Notes: generated from the letters alone by a model not told the origin. A DNA stretch of 64,000 bases from Pseudomonas cremoris (GCF_014230465.1 NZ_JAAXCY010000003.1:310001-374000), one strand, 5' to 3'; positions 1-9,743 are shown, counted from the stretch's first letter. Translations and numbers: made by a program.

Positions 1-341
1 TGGAGCGGGTGTTTTCGGTGGAGCGCATCAAGGTCCTGCAGGACCGAGCCAAGGAGCGCCTGGCGGAGTTGAACCTGCGCAATGTGGTGTTCCGTTGGGG
101 CGATGGCTGGGAGGGTTGGCCAGCGCTGGCACCTTATAACGGCATCATCGTTACCGCAGTGGCCACCGATGTACCGCAAGCGTTGCTCGATCAACTGGCG
201 CCTGGCGGGCGGTTGGTCATCCCGGTGGGCTCCGGCGAAGTGCAACAATTGATGCTCATTATTCGTGAGGACGAAGGTTTTTCACGGCATGTACTTGGCG
301 CCGTGCGCTTCGTACCGTTGCTCAATGGCCCGCTGGCCTGA
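1..341 (+). CDS. pcm: Protein-L-isoaspartate O-methyltransferase (C-terminal part)
   Basis: This is the last ~113 residues of a frame that is open at the left edge of the window, so the N-terminus lies outside. The enzyme uses S-adenosylmethionine to methylate abnormal isoaspartyl residues, the first step in repairing aged cytosolic proteins. The visible part holds the family's conserved stretches [30 protein letters not shown] and [12 protein letters not shown]. The N-terminal SAM-binding motif is outside. The neighbours nlpD and rpoS follow on the same strand, the usual surE-pcm-nlpD-rpoS order of gammaproteobacteria, which supports the call. The internal GTG at base 9 is not the true start. 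Confidence 0.93.
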   Translation, partial: ERVFSVERIKVLQDRAKERLAELNLRNVVFRWGDGWEGWPALAPYNGIIVTAVATDVPQALLDQLAPGGRLVIPVGSGEVQQLMLIIREDEGFSRHVLGAVRFVPLLNGPLA

Positions 342-550
342 TCATTTGTTCGTCTGCAGTGAATTCTGTTGGCGGGGATGTGTCTTACAGCGGGGTTTAT
401 AGAGTCAACATGATGAGTGCGCTGGTTTAATCACGATGAATTTTTCGTTTCAGTCGTGTGCCGGTAAAACTCCAATGCCCAGTTATACTTGCGTCATATT
501 TCAAGCCTGATACAGGCATTCATGTTCAGCCACCACAAAGGGAGCGGCGG

Positions 551-1387
551 GTGAGTCTCACAGGTCTTGCGCAGCGTATGAGTAAAACAAGCTTTCAGCG
601 ACTGGTGCTTGGCCTTGTCTTGAGTTCCCTGTTGGCCGCGTGCTCGAGCACGTCAAACAACGGTGCGCGGGTGGTTGATCGCAATAATGCCGTGCCGCAA
701 AAGCCGACAGTGACCACCGGACAATATGTGGTACGCAAGGGCGATACGATGTTCTCGATCGCCTTCCGTTATGGTTGGGATTACAAGGCGCTTGCAGCTC
801 GTAACAATATTCCTGTGCCATACACGATACATCCGGGTCAGACGATTCGCTTTGACGGCCGCACCGGTTCAACGCCTACCACGGTGGTGACAAACACCGC
901 TTCTTCACCGTCGTCTTCGAGCAAAACCACCATCATCACAAGGCCAGCAGGCACTGCCTCGCCAACGATTGCGAGCAAGCCCGCGCCGGCGCCTTTGCCC
1001 CCTGCAGGGCCTGCTCCGACGGGCTGGGGATGGCCTTCGAACGGTGTACTGATTGGAAAATTCTCTTCAAACGGTAGTTTGAATAAAGGCATTGATATCG
1101 CCGGAGATTTGGGACAGCCTGTTTTAGCTGCGTCTGATGGGACAGTGGTGTACGCCGGGAGTGGTTTACGGGGCTACGGCGAGCTGGTCATCATCAAACA
1201 CAGCGATACCTACGTCAGTGCTTACGGCCACAACCGTAGGCTGTTGGTTCGGGAGGGGCAGCAGGTCAAAGTCGGACAGACAATTGCCGAAATGGGGTCA
1301 ACTGGTACAGACCGGGTGAAACTGCACTTTGAGATTCGCCGTCAAGGGAAGCCTGTAGATCCGCTGCAATTCCTACCCCGTCGTTGA
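551..1387 (+). CDS. nlpD: NlpD-like lipoprotein: LysM plus M23-type (LytM) domain, septal amidase activator
   Basis: A 278-residue outer-membrane lipoprotein. In the NlpD family the LytM domain is usually catalytically dead and activates the cell-wall amidase AmiC at the division septum. Visible in order: a signal peptide ending in lipobox LLAAC; a LysM domain that starts at QYVVRKGDTMFSIAFRYGW and binds peptidoglycan; a Thr/Ser/Pro/Ala-rich linker; and a C-terminal M23 fold (GIDIAGDLGQPVLAASDG ... VSAYGHNRRLLV ... LHFEIRRQGKPVDPLQFLP). The first metal-site histidine of active M23 enzymes is Ile-Asp here, as in degenerate NlpD proteins. I chose the GTG at 551 because AAGGGAGCGG precedes it. 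The frame is open 31 codons further upstream, but that part lacks signal-peptide character. In this family the main rpoS promoter usually lies inside nlpD. Confidence 0.9.
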   Translation: MSLTGLAQRMSKTSFQRLVLGLVLSSLLAACSSTSNNGARVVDRNNAVPQKPTVTTGQYVVRKGDTMFSIAFRYGWDYKALAARNNIPVPYTIHPGQTIRFDGRTGSTPTTVVTNTASSPSSSSKTTIITRPAGTASPTIASKPAPAPLPPAGPAPTGWGWPSNGVLIGKFSSNGSLNKGIDIAGDLGQPVLAASDGTVVYAGSGLRGYGELVIIKHSDTYVSAYGHNRRLLVREGQQVKVGQTIAEMGSTGTDRVKLHFEIRRQGKPVDPLQFLPRR

Positions 1388-1492
1388 TATGTTGCCAGCC
1401 TGTTCCCTCACGTAGAAGGAACAGGCTCAAGCGTTGCCAAGGATAAAGGCGTCGCTAGAGCTTGAGGTCGAACTCACCAAAGGACTATAACA

Positions 1493-2497
1493 ATGGCTCT
1501 CAGTAAAGAAGCGCCGGAGTTTGACATCGACGATGAGGTTCTCCTTATGGAGACCGGCATTGCTACGGAATCGATGTCGAATGAGGGACCTGCTGTACCT
1601 TCAGTTCGCACCAAGTCCAAGAACTCCACCGCGTTAAAGCAACACAAGTACATTGACTACACACGGGCGCTCGACGCGACCCAGCTGTACCTCAATGAAA
1701 TCGGCTTTTCCCCTCTGCTTACTCCCGAAGAAGAAGTCCATTTTGCGCGTTTGTCGCAGAAGGGCGATCCGGCTGGGCGTAAGCGCATGATTGAAAGCAA
1801 CCTGCGCCTGGTGGTGAAAATCGCCCGACGCTACGTCAATCGTGGGCTGTCGCTGCTCGACCTGATCGAGGAGGGCAACCTGGGCTTGATCCGGGCGGTG
1901 GAGAAGTTCGACCCTGAGCGGGGCTTCCGCTTTTCAACCTATGCCACCTGGTGGATTCGCCAGACCATCGAACGGGCGATCATGAATCAGACCCGTACGA
2001 TTCGTTTGCCGATCCATGTGGTCAAGGAGCTCAACGTCTACCTGCGGGCGGCGCGTGAGCTTACTCAAAAACTCGATCATGAACCTTCGCCCGAAGAAAT
2101 CGCCAACCTGCTGGAAAAACCGGTAGGGGAGGTCAAGCGCATGCTTGGCCTGAACGAGCGGGTGTCTTCGGTCGACGTCTCGCTGGGTCCGGATTCGGAT
2201 AAAACCCTGCTGGACACCCTGACGGATGATCGCCCTACAGATCCCTGTGAGCTGCTGCAGGACGATGATCTTTCCCAAAGCATTGACCAGTGGCTGTCTG
2301 AGCTCACGGACAAGCAGCGCGAGGTGGTGATTCGCCGCTTCGGTCTGCGTGGTCATGAGAGCAGTACCCTGGAGGACGTAGGTCTGGAGATCGGCCTGAC
2401 CCGTGAGCGGGTGCGGCAGATCCAGGTAGAAGGGCTCAAGCGCTTGCGTGAGATCCTGGAGAAGAATGGCTTGTCGAGTGAGTCGTTGTTTCAATAA
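1493..2497 (+). CDS. rpoS: RNA polymerase sigma factor RpoS (sigma-38)
   Basis: A stationary-phase and general-stress sigma factor of 334 residues, the normal length for Pseudomonas RpoS. Region 1.2 is seen at [20 protein letters not shown]. Region 2, which binds core enzyme and the -10 element, covers [20 protein letters not shown] through [20 protein letters not shown]. Region 3 follows. Region 4 carries the helix-turn-helix in [20 protein letters not shown], which reads the -35 element. The acidic N-terminus is typical of RpoS rather than RpoD, and region 1.1 is absent. The ATG has AAAGGAC upstream. The leader of ~105 bases after nlpD is where translational control of rpoS would act. A strong terminator follows directly. 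Confidence 0.98.
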   Translation: MALSKEAPEFDIDDEVLLMETGIATESMSNEGPAVPSVRTKSKNSTALKQHKYIDYTRALDATQLYLNEIGFSPLLTPEEEVHFARLSQKGDPAGRKRMIESNLRLVVKIARRYVNRGLSLLDLIEEGNLGLIRAVEKFDPERGFRFSTYATWWIRQTIERAIMNQTRTIRLPIHVVKELNVYLRAARELTQKLDHEPSPEEIANLLEKPVGEVKRMLGLNERVSSVDVSLGPDSDKTLLDTLTDDRPTDPCELLQDDDLSQSIDQWLSELTDKQREVVIRRFGLRGHESSTLEDVGLEIGLTRERVRQIQVEGLKRLREILEKNGLSSESLFQ

Positions 2498-2520
2498 CGA
2501 TTGATTCGATCGCTATGACA

Positions 2521-2555
2521 AAACGCCCGGTGCATGGGAATGCACCGGGCGTTTT
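2521..2555 (+). terminator. Intrinsic terminator of rpoS
   Basis: An 11-bp perfect GC-rich stem (cgcccggtgca at 2524-2534 pairing with 2541-2551), a 6-base loop and then TTTT. It lies 23 bases after the rpoS stop codon. Because A residues also precede the stem it could act weakly in the other direction. Confidence 0.92.
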
Positions 2556-2566
2556 GCTGTGCGCTG

Positions 2567-2658
2567 ATCGTTCCTACGCTTTGCGTGGGAATGCAGCCTC
2601 GGACGCTCTGCGTCCCAAGGCATGACGCAAAGCGTCACAAGAGGCATTCCCGAACGAT
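2567..2658. repeat. Intergenic imperfect palindrome with two internal hairpins
   Basis: A ~92-bp element whose outer arms (atcgttc / gaacgat and gggaatgc / gcattccc) are complementary and enclose two small hairpins (ggacgctctgcgtcc and tgacgcaaagcgtca), giving a cloverleaf-like fold. From memory, similar CGTTCCCACGCTCTGCGTGGGAATGC-type elements recur between genes in fluorescens-group genomes. It is unrelated in sequence to the REP elements elsewhere in the window. It sits between the rpoS terminator and the terminator of the opposing cold-shock gene. Confidence 0.6.
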
Positions 2659-2663
2659 AGGCA

Positions 2664-2692
2664 TAAAAAAACCCCGCTTTTAAGGGCGGGGT
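2664..2692 (-). terminator. Intrinsic terminator of the cold-shock gene
   Basis: Stem accccgc (2671-2677) with gcggggt (2686-2692). Read on the minus strand it is followed by a run of seven U residues. It lies 24 bases beyond the stop of the cold-shock gene. T residues on the other side suggest it may work in both directions. Confidence 0.88.
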
Positions 2693-2715
2693 CTTTTCGA
2701 CTAAGTCAGTACAAG

Positions 2716-2925
2716 TTAGATAACTTGAACTTCTTCAGCTTGCATGCCTTTCTGACCGCGGGTAGCGATGAAAGAAACCTGTTGGCCTTCTTTCAGGCTT
2801 TTGAAGCCGTCGGATTGGATAGCTTTGAAGTGAACGAACAGGTCGTCACCGGATTGTGGAGTGATGAAGCCGAAGCCTTTTTCATCGTTGAACCACTTAA
2901 CGGTACCAGTTTGGCGATTAGACAT
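2716..2925 (-). CDS. cspA: CspA-family cold-shock / RNA chaperone protein
   Basis: A 69-residue single cold-shock domain that binds single-stranded nucleic acid and melts RNA secondary structure. RNP1 is seen as KGFGFITP and RNP2 as DLFVHF; the start TGTVKWFN is the family signature. The minus-strand ATG is preceded by AAGGAGAT. The region before it (2926-3324) is long enough for the extended leader typical of thermoregulated csp mRNAs, but I could not place the promoter. Pseudomonas genomes carry several csp paralogues, so the exact symbol is uncertain even though the family is clear. Confidence 0.93.
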   Translation of the reverse strand: MSNRQTGTVKWFNDEKGFGFITPQSGDDLFVHFKAIQSDGFKSLKEGQQVSFIATRGQKGMQAEEVQVI

Positions 2926-3324
2926 GGTGTATCTCCTTGGACAAAGTTAACTGCGACTCAGGAAAAGCCCTGGCCGAGACTGAGTGCAAAGAGCAGGAAA
3001 AATTCTTGGAGATGGTTGGATCGAAATTCAACATATCGTGTAGAGATTCTCAGTGACACAAGCAGCACAGTGGCGCCACCTTAACCCTTTTTCCGGGACG
3101 TGCCAATGGTATTTCCGAAGGTTTCTCCATTTTCGTGACTGGCGGTGGTATTTACAGTCTCTAGGTGTGGCAATGCGGACGCCGGCCCCGCTGGCTGCGG
3201 CTTTAGCACTAGCACCTCCTTCAGGACATTCATCAACAAAAGTCCCGTGGCCTTTGAACCCCAACGCCGGCCCCGGTAAGATGCCCCACAGAATTTTTCC
3301 ACCTCGCTATTCAGGACACCCGCC
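2926..3324. other. 399-base divergent gap between cspA and dcd
   Basis: This gap holds the ribosome-binding sites of both divergent genes (AAGGAGAT for cspA, AGGA for dcd) and must hold their promoters. Several open frames cross it on the minus strand, including one at 3081-3377. None has family resemblance or convincing signals, and I do not call a gene. A long cspA leader is possible. No strong hairpin or -35/-10 pair stood out. Confidence 0.5.
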
Positions 3325-3891
3325 ATGAGCATCAAATCGGACAAGTGGATTCGCCGCATGGCGCAAGAGCACGGCATGATCGAACCGTTCGTCGAGCGGC
3401 AGATCCGTGGCCAGGGCGATGCCCCGGTGATTTCTTATGGTGTTTCAAGCTACGGTTACGACGTACGCTGCGCCGATGAATTCAAGGTGTTCACCAACAT
3501 CAACTCGGCGATCGTCGACCCTAAGAACTTCGACGAAAAGAGCTTTGTCGACGTCAAGAGCGACGTCTGCATCATTCCTCCCAACTCGTTCGCCCTGGCA
3601 CGCACCGTGGAGTTCTTTCGTATTCCCCGTGATGTGCTGACCATCTGCCTGGGTAAAAGCACCTACGCGCGCTGCGGCATCATCGTCAACGTGACGCCGC
3701 TGGAACCGGAGTGGGAAGGCCACGTGACCCTGGAATTCTCCAACACCACCACCTTGCCGGCGAAGATCTACGCCAACGAAGGCGTGGCGCAGATGCTGTT
3801 CCTGCAGTCCGACGAAGCCTGCGAAGTGTCGTACAAAGACCGTGCAGGCAAGTATCAGGGCCAGCGCGGCGTCACTCTCCCACGCGCTTGA
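3325..3891 (+). CDS. dcd: dCTP deaminase
   Basis: A 188-residue enzyme that deaminates dCTP to dUTP, feeding dTMP synthesis through dUTPase; active as a trimer in the cytosol. The length matches the family. Key segments are [19 protein letters not shown], the substrate-site stretch [12 protein letters not shown], and [20 protein letters not shown], which carries the catalytic glutamate region. The C-terminal [11 protein letters not shown] is also characteristic. The ATG has AGGA seven bases upstream. It is divergent from the cold-shock gene. Confidence 0.97.
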   Translation: MSIKSDKWIRRMAQEHGMIEPFVERQIRGQGDAPVISYGVSSYGYDVRCADEFKVFTNINSAIVDPKNFDEKSFVDVKSDVCIIPPNSFALARTVEFFRIPRDVLTICLGKSTYARCGIIVNVTPLEPEWEGHVTLEFSNTTTLPAKIYANEGVAQMLFLQSDEACEVSYKDRAGKYQGQRGVTLPRA

Positions 3892-3998
3892 TCGAAAGCT
3901 CTTACACGTAAAGGGAATTTGTCTGCGGGAAGTGACTCTATTGGGTGTACTGCCTCGGCGCGTGCAAAACGCGCCGAGCCACGCTTGAGGAGTACTTC

Positions 3999-4196
3999 AT
4001 GAAGATCAACCCGCGAATCAGCGCCGAACTTGCCCGGCTTGAACCCAACCAGATTGGCGTTCTGGCCTGGTCCCTGATGGCCGACCCCGCCTACGCGGGC
4101 GGCATTCCCGGCCAACCTGAGCCGGATTACCCCCAGCCTACCGAACCCGGTGAGCCGACGTTGCCGGACGAGCCACCTCCTGCACCTGTCGCCTGA
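3999..4196 (+). CDS. Small proline-rich protein of unknown function
   Basis: A 65-residue ORF. The frame opens earlier, but the ATG at 3999 is preceded by TTGAGGAG at good spacing, so I start there. The first half (MKINPRISAELARLEPNQIG) looks globular. The second half is a run of Pro/Glu-rich residues (GQPEPDYPQPTEPGEPTLPD) and is probably disordered. There is no signal peptide or membrane segment. A GC-rich hairpin (ctcggcgcgt/acgcgccgag, 3954-3978) sits just before its ribosome-binding site. I recognise it only as a short conserved-looking Pseudomonas-type ORF. It ends 3 bases before the convergent stop of pdeM. Confidence 0.6.
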   Translation: MKINPRISAELARLEPNQIGVLAWSLMADPAYAGGIPGQPEPDYPQPTEPGEPTLPDEPPPAPVA

Positions 4197-4199
4197 TCC

Positions 4200-4850
4200 C
4201 TAGCCCACTGGCCAGACTTCATGATCGCCAATCACAAAGATTCGGCGGTCATTGTCCTGTTCCACCGCATACCCACCCGTAAACGCGCCAAATGCAGGCA
4301 GCAGGCTGAGTCGCGTGCCGATCTGGAAACACGGCAGGCGCAAGCTCTGCCGGCCCTTGCCGCGCAAGCGATACACCGGATGCACATGCCCCGCTAGTAC
4401 GTGGTGGCTGGTATGAGCGTCTGGTTCGTGCTGCAAGGCAAAGGGGCCCATCAACAGTGGCTCTGCAACCACCTCAATGTTCAGGTCCCGCGGTGGGTCC
4501 CCCGCGCGTTTATCGTGATTGCCGCGAATCAGGGTCATGCGTAGCCCCGCACGACGCTCGCGCCAGGCCCGCAACGCGCTTAAGGTGCCGCTGGCGTGAG
4601 AGCCGGGGCCGTGCAGGAAGTCCCCGAGAAATATCACGTGCTCGCATGCATGCGCCGACAACAGCCGGTCCAGTCGCTCCAGGTTGGCAGTGGTGGTCCC
4701 CTGCGGCACCGGTTGCCCCAGGCTGCGATAAGCCGAAGCCTTGCCGAAATGCACGTCGGCAATCAACAGGCAGCGGCGCGCGGGCCAGTACACCGCCCTA
4801 TCCGCCAGCAACCACAGTTCTTCACCCTCAAGCAGCAGTGAGCAATGCAT
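4200..4850 (-). CDS. pdeM: Ligase-associated DNA damage response endonuclease PdeM
   Basis: A 216-residue calcineurin-like metallophosphoesterase. The metal-site motifs are all present: DVH (residues 32-34), GDFLHG (~76-81), RGNHD (~109-113) and GHVHP (~150). This family travels with an Lhr-type helicase, an ATP-dependent DNA ligase and an Snm1-like exonuclease, and is thought to process DNA ends during repair. Its start overlaps the stop of the helicase gene by one base (TGATG), so the two are translationally coupled. The other two members of the set lie at 16.6-19.2 kb on the same strand. Confidence 0.9.
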   Translation of the reverse strand: MHCSLLLEGEELWLLADRAVYWPARRCLLIADVHFGKASAYRSLGQPVPQGTTTANLERLDRLLSAHACEHVIFLGDFLHGPGSHASGTLSALRAWRERRAGLRMTLIRGNHDKRAGDPPRDLNIEVVAEPLLMGPFALQHEPDAHTSHHVLAGHVHPVYRLRGKGRQSLRLPCFQIGTRLSLLPAFGAFTGGYAVEQDNDRRIFVIGDHEVWPVG

Positions 4851-7330
4851 CAGCGCTTCCCGTTATCTGCGACTTTTTCCAAGTCCTTGACCATCCGCGC
4901 AATGCGCTCCGAGAGTTTTTCCGAACTCATGCTTTCGCGCATCCGCTCCACCAGCAGTGGGAAGGCCAGGGGGGTAGGCCGTTCGATCAGGTGCAGGTCC
5001 AGTTTCAGTGCCGACAGATGGTGCAATGTCTCTTCCAAGCGACGAATATCCAACTCGTCTCGCAGGACTTCTTCCCCTGCCTGGGTGAGCAAGAGGTTCT
5101 GCGGGTCATATTGTTTGAACACCTCGAAGAACAAGCCGCTGGATGCCTGCACCTGTCGAGTGCTCTTTGGCGCCCCCGGGTAGCCGGCAAACACCAGCCC
5201 GGCAATGCGTGCGATCTCGCGAAAACGACGCAGGGCCAATTCCCCTGCATTCAGGCTGGCCGCGACGTCATGCAGTAAATGCTCAGGGCTCAGCAGCGCA
5301 TCGTCCAGCAACGCAGGCCAATCCAACTCGGTGGCGCTCAACAACTCCAGCCCGTAATCGTTGACCGCAATCGAAAAGGTCACGGCGTGCTGCTGACTGA
5401 CCCGCCATGCCAGCAGGCTCGCCAGCCCCAGGTGCACCTGGCGCCCGGCGAAAGGGTAGAGGAACAGGTGCCAGCCCTCTCGGGACTTCAACGCTTCTGC
5501 CAGCAAGTGCGACCTTGTCGGCAAGCCGGACCAGCGCAACTGAGTCTGCAATAGCGGTTGCACTGCCCGCATCTCCGGGCCGTCAAAGTGCCCGTGTGCC
5601 GCCGCATCAAAACGCTCGACGACCGCCTGCGCCAATTCATTGGAAAGTGGCATGCGCCCGCCATTCCAGCGCGGCACGGCGGCTTTTTTAGCGGTGCTGC
5701 GGCGTACGTAGGCGGTCATGTTTTCCACGCGCACCAACTCCAGCAAGCGTCCGGCAAACAAGAAGCCATCACCCGGCTTGAGTCGCGCGATAAACCCTTC
5801 CTCGACACTGCCCAGGTTCTTGCCGCCGCCGCCCTTGCTCCAGAATTTCAGTTGGATACTCGCATCACTGACGATGGTGCCCACGCTCATCCGATGGCGA
5901 CGCGCCAACCGTGCATCGGGCACACGCCAGATGCCGTGTTCGTCTGGCTCTACGCGCCGGTAATCGGGATAAGCGGTCAGGGACAAACCGCCATGGCGCA
6001 CAAAACCCAAGGCCCATGCCCACTCTTCATCTGTCAGGTCGCGGTACGCCCAGGCCTCGCGTACTTCCGCCAACAGCGCGTCCGGTGTAAACCCGCCGCC
6101 CAGCGCCATGCTCACCAGATGCTGTACGAGAACGTCCAGCGGATTGTGGGGCGATTCCCGCGCTTCGATGCGCCGCTCGGCGATCGCATCCTGCGCTGCC
6201 GCAGCTTCCACCAGCTCCAGGCTATGGGTCGGCACCAGCGTCACCCGCGATGGTCGCCCAGGCGCATGCCCCGAGCGCCCGGCACGTTGCATCAGGCGCG
6301 CCACGCCTTTGGCCGAACCGATCTGCAATACGCGCTCTACCGGTAGGAAATCCACCCCCAGGTCCAGGCTCGAGGTGCACACCACGGCCTTGAGTTGGCC
6401 GTCTTTGAGAGCTCGCTCCACCCAGTCGCGGGTTTCCCGTGACAGCGAACCATGGTGCAGGGCAATCACCCCGGCCCAATCGGGACGCGCGTCGAGCAAC
6501 GCCTGATACCAGATTTCCGACTGTGCCCGCGTATTGGTGAACACCAGGCAACTGCTGCTGGCGTCCACCTCGGCAACCACTTGCGGCAGCATCTTCAAGC
6601 CGATATGCCCGGCCCAGGGAAAACGCTCGGCAACCGGTGGCAGCAGGGTGTCGACCTGCAGTTCCTTGGCGGTTTGCCCCTGCACATTGATCCCTCCACC
6701 TTGTGGGACCAGGACTTCCAGCGCGTGGGATTGATTGCCCAGTGTCGCCGAAATACCCCACACCATCAGATCCGGGTGCCAGCGCCGCAGCCGTGCCAAT
6801 GCCAGTTGCAACTGCACGCCACGTTTGTTGCCGATCAGCTCGTGCCATTCATCCACCACCACCATGCGCAGGTGCGCCAGGCTCGCTTCGCTGTCGGCGC
6901 GGGCGAGCATCAGCGTCAGGCTTTCCGGGGTGGTCACCAGTGCCGTGGGCTGGCGGCGGGTCTGGCGCGCACGCTCGCTGCTGCTGGTATCGCCGGTGCG
7001 CAGGCCGATGCTCCAGGGAATCTGCAAGGCCGCAAGCGGCGCTTCCAGGGCGCGTGCGGTGTCGGCGGCGAGGGCGCGCATGGGCGTAACCCACAGCACG
7101 GTCAGCGGTTCGGCAGGCGGTTTGCGTTTCCCGGGCGTGGGCGCGCGGCTGATGGCGAAACGATTGAGGGCGGCAAACCACAGGGCGTAGGTCTTTCCTG
7201 CGCCGGTGCTGGCGTGCAGCAAGCCCGAACAGCCTTCCCTGACCGCCCGCCATACGTCTTTCTGGAACGCGAACGGCTTCCAGCCTTGAGCTGCAAACCA
7301 TTGCCTGGCGTAGTCGTTGTGAAGAGGCAT
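4850..7330 (-). CDS. lhr: Ligase-associated DNA damage response DEXH-box helicase (Lhr core)
   Basis: An 826-residue superfamily 2 helicase of the Lhr-core type, a 3'-to-5' ATP-driven DNA translocase. Visible motifs: Walker A STGAGKT (~41-47), motif Ia TPMRALAAD, motif II DEWH (~160-163), motif III SATLGN, and RecA2 motifs [11 protein letters not shown] and [11 protein letters not shown]. Motif VI is [14 protein letters not shown]. These are followed by the winged-helix and Lhr-specific C-terminal domains. At ~830 residues it is the short, ligase-associated form and not the ~1,500-residue full-length Lhr. It is the first gene of a two-gene operon with pdeM. The 61-base gap before it separates it from the glycosyltransferase stop upstream. 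Confidence 0.92.
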   Translation of the reverse strand: MPLHNDYARQWFAAQGWKPFAFQKDVWRAVREGCSGLLHASTGAGKTYALWFAALNRFAISRAPTPGKRKPPAEPLTVLWVTPMRALAADTARALEAPLAALQIPWSIGLRTGDTSSSERARQTRRQPTALVTTPESLTLMLARADSEASLAHLRMVVVDEWHELIGNKRGVQLQLALARLRRWHPDLMVWGISATLGNQSHALEVLVPQGGGINVQGQTAKELQVDTLLPPVAERFPWAGHIGLKMLPQVVAEVDASSSCLVFTNTRAQSEIWYQALLDARPDWAGVIALHHGSLSRETRDWVERALKDGQLKAVVCTSSLDLGVDFLPVERVLQIGSAKGVARLMQRAGRSGHAPGRPSRVTLVPTHSLELVEAAAAQDAIAERRIEARESPHNPLDVLVQHLVSMALGGGFTPDALLAEVREAWAYRDLTDEEWAWALGFVRHGGLSLTAYPDYRRVEPDEHGIWRVPDARLARRHRMSVGTIVSDASIQLKFWSKGGGGKNLGSVEEGFIARLKPGDGFLFAGRLLELVRVENMTAYVRRSTAKKAAVPRWNGGRMPLSNELAQAVVERFDAAAHGHFDGPEMRAVQPLLQTQLRWSGLPTRSHLLAEALKSREGWHLFLYPFAGRQVHLGLASLLAWRVSQQHAVTFSIAVNDYGLELLSATELDWPALLDDALLSPEHLLHDVAASLNAGELALRRFREIARIAGLVFAGYPGAPKSTRQVQASSGLFFEVFKQYDPQNLLLTQAGEEVLRDELDIRRLEETLHHLSALKLDLHLIERPTPLAFPLLVERMRESMSSEKLSERIARMVKDLEKVADNGKR

Positions 7331-7391
7331 GCGGCAGTTAACGCTCTGGGGGGCTTATTCCACAGACCCTCCCGTTGCACCAAAGGTTTAA

Positions 7392-8777
7392 CTAAAGCTG
7401 GCCATCGCGACAGTATTGCAGTTGCGAGCCGTTGGCCTGGCCCACGGTATGACAGGTAAACGGCAGCGGTTGCAGCTTGTCCATGCGTTGCACCAGGTAG
7501 AAGGGCTCTGCCAGATGAAACTGTTGTGGGGTTTTGTAGTTGCGTGCCCACCCGGCGCTGTAAAACTCGGCGGCATAGGAGCGCGCACCCAGATAGATCA
7601 GATCGCCGGGGGCCGAAGCCTGTTGCGCTTTCCAGAGTCCCACGATGTTTTTCTGGTTCTGGGGGCGGTCGGACGCCTTGCCGCTGATGATCAAGCCGCA
7701 GCCCACCACCGGCAACACCAGTGCGATGGCGGCGATTACTGTCCCACGGATGTTTCGACAGATCACATCGGCCAGCAATAATGCCCAGGCGGGCAGCGCT
7801 GGCAGCACATAGGTCCAAAGAATGTTGGTGGACATGGTAAAGAACAATGGCGCGGAAACAGCCCATCCCAGCACAAAGATGAAGTATTCGGGCTGATCCT
7901 CAAGGTGCCCGCGTAGCTTTATCAGCAGCGGTAAAAAAAGCGCCCAAGGCAGTAGCCCGCCCAGCAAGTGCAGCCAGATCATCCCCAACGGCTGCGCATG
8001 CGCGCTGCCGTAAAGGTCTCCTTGCCATTGGCTGATGGCATAGCGACTTAAATGTTCCCCGACGATGAAGTATTCCAGGAACCCAGGTGTTTTCTGCTCC
8101 GCAAGCCAATACCAGGGCAATGCCACGCCGAGGGTCAGCGCACTGCCCGATAACCAGGGTAGCTCCAACAAGCGGCGCCAATGGGCGGTGACTGCCAGCC
8201 ATATGGCTGCAGGCATTGCAATCAGTACCAAGGCCAGAGGGCCTTTCGCGAGCAGGCCCAGGCCCAGCCCGAGAAAGCCAGCCAAGGCCCACCCGCGATC
8301 GCCGTGCATCAGCCCGCGCCACAGGCCAAAATGCGCGAGCAGCAGGGCGAATACCAGGGCTCCGTCGGTCAGCACGGCACCGCTTGAAAGAAACCCGAGC
8401 GTGCACGTCGAATAGATGATTGCGGCGGTCAATCCGACCTGTAGGCTTCGCTCTTGGCTGGCAAAGCGTACGATCAACAGACAGCTCGCGGCGTGCAGCA
8501 GCCAGCTCGAAAAGCGGCTGGAAAATTCGTGAATGCCGAACACTTTCATACTCAGGGCCTGGGCCCAAAACGACAGCGGCGGCTTGCCCCAGAATGGAAC
8601 GTAGTGATCGAACATCGGTGTGATCCAGTCATTGGATGCGAGCATCTTGCGGGCAATTTCCGCATAGCGCGCTTCTGATGTATCCATGAGCGGATACAGC
8701 CCAAGTGTCCCCAGGCGCACGAGCAGCACACAAAGCAAGGTTCCCCAGAGCAAGCGAATGGAAACGGAAGGGTTCAT
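7392..8777 (-). CDS. Glycosyltransferase family 39 (ArnT/PMT-like) membrane protein
   Basis: A 461-residue polytopic inner-membrane protein with about ten hydrophobic segments. The N-terminal periplasmic loop motif DTSEARYAEIARKM resembles the DE-containing loop of ArnT and other PMT-family enzymes, which transfer a sugar from a polyprenyl-phosphate donor on the periplasmic side. It is the last gene of a probable operon with gtrB and gtrA. In such sets GtrB makes polyprenyl-phosphate-glycosyl donor, GtrA flips it, and this third enzyme adds the sugar to a glycan, usually O-antigen. It could instead modify lipid A, but the Gtr neighbours argue for polysaccharide modification. Confidence 0.82.
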   Translation of the reverse strand: MNPSVSIRLLWGTLLCVLLVRLGTLGLYPLMDTSEARYAEIARKMLASNDWITPMFDHYVPFWGKPPLSFWAQALSMKVFGIHEFSSRFSSWLLHAASCLLIVRFASQERSLQVGLTAAIIYSTCTLGFLSSGAVLTDGALVFALLLAHFGLWRGLMHGDRGWALAGFLGLGLGLLAKGPLALVLIAMPAAIWLAVTAHWRRLLELPWLSGSALTLGVALPWYWLAEQKTPGFLEYFIVGEHLSRYAISQWQGDLYGSAHAQPLGMIWLHLLGGLLPWALFLPLLIKLRGHLEDQPEYFIFVLGWAVSAPLFFTMSTNILWTYVLPALPAWALLLADVICRNIRGTVIAAIALVLPVVGCGLIISGKASDRPQNQKNIVGLWKAQQASAPGDLIYLGARSYAAEFYSAGWARNYKTPQQFHLAEPFYLVQRMDKLQPLPFTCHTVGQANGSQLQYCRDGQL

Positions 8778-8807
8778 GCCGGTAGCCTTATAAATGCGTG
8801 GATGAAT

Positions 8808-9743
8808 TCAAGGTTGTTCTCGTTTGCACAGGGAGTTGGGTCTGGGACTGATGATGGCCAGCACCCTGGCGACGTACTCGCCGACCACCGCGGTACCCAG
8901 GCACAGCAGCAAGATCGCCTGCATCAGCAAGTGCTGGTAGGTGGGTTCGCCAAATGTTGCGACCCCGGCTATCCACAGAGAACCGAGTAAAAAACTGATC
9001 CCGCTCACGTAGCTATAAAGCCGCAAGGGGCGCGTGGAGAAGGCAAGGATCGAGTCGGCCCCGAGGTTTAGCAGCGACAACGTCGACCATTTCGTTTGGC
9101 CCGCCTGGCGGGGCTTGCGGTCGTAATTGACTTCGGTGGTGGGGTAGCCGAGCCAACTGACCAGTATTTTCAGGACGCCAGCGTTGTCGTCCATGGCGCG
9201 AATGGCGGCCAGCGCATTGGGCCCGATCAGCCGGAAATCACTGACCTCCCGGGGCACATCGAAGCCGTCGATCAACTGGTCCATTGCGGCGTAATAGCAC
9301 CTGGCAGTCACGCGCTTGTGCCAGGAGTCGCCATGCCGTGAACGGCGCTGCATGTTTACGATTTCAAAACCCTTGCGCCACTCCTGCACCATCAGTGGGA
9401 CCAGTTCGGGTGGGTCCTGCAGGTCACAATCCAAGATGATCACCGCACGGCCCTGTGCTTCATTAATACCGGCACGCATGGCTGCCTCTTTGCCGAAGTT
9501 ACGGTTCAGGTGCAGGCTTCTGATTCTCGGGTCCAGGGAGAACTGATCGATTATTGCGGCGGTGTCGTCTTGGCTTCCGTCATTTATATAAAGCACTTCA
9601 AACGTGATATTTAATTGTTCAACTGCGTTCAGGAGACGCGCATGAAACTGTGCTAAAACACACTGCTCGTTAAAGCAGGGGATCAATAGCGTAAGTTCTG
9701 TAGAGGGCCCAGAGTCAGCGGCGAGGTGTGCGTTTGATGTCAT
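8808..9743 (-). CDS. gtrB: GtrB-like polyprenyl-phosphate glycosyltransferase (GT2)
   Basis: A 311-residue family 2 glycosyltransferase. The GT-A domain begins at LTLLIPCFNEQ, with YINDGSQDDT and the DxD-containing LDCDLQDPPEL. A basic QRRSRHGDSW segment precedes two C-terminal membrane helices (~240-295), as in GtrB and DPM-synthase-like enzymes. The reaction is transfer of a sugar from UDP-sugar to undecaprenyl phosphate on the cytosolic face. It overlaps the end of gtrA and lies 30 bases from the GT39 gene, so the three are probably one transcript. Confidence 0.87.
   Translation of the reverse strand: MTSNAHLAADSGPSTELTLLIPCFNEQCVLAQFHARLLNAVEQLNITFEVLYINDGSQDDTAAIIDQFSLDPRIRSLHLNRNFGKEAAMRAGINEAQGRAVIILDCDLQDPPELVPLMVQEWRKGFEIVNMQRRSRHGDSWHKRVTARCYYAAMDQLIDGFDVPREVSDFRLIGPNALAAIRAMDDNAGVLKILVSWLGYPTTEVNYDRKPRQAGQTKWSTLSLLNLGADSILAFSTRPLRLYSYVSGISFLLGSLWIAGVATFGEPTYQHLLMQAILLLCLGTAVVGEYVARVLAIISPRPNSLCKREQP

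Noticed and set aside
2498..2715. rsmZ-type sRNA downstream of rpoS
   Set aside because: No repeated GGA in hairpin loops is visible; the space holds two terminators and a palindromic repeat instead.
3028..3377. Small minus-strand ORFs in the cspA-dcd gap
   Set aside because: Two overlapping frames are open in different phases; neither has a family match or matching ribosome-binding site with conserved product. More likely leader or spacer.
3954..3978. GC-rich hairpin before the small proline-rich ORF as a terminator of dcd
   Set aside because: No T tract on either side and it lies 63 bases past the stop; kept only as a remark in the small ORF entry.
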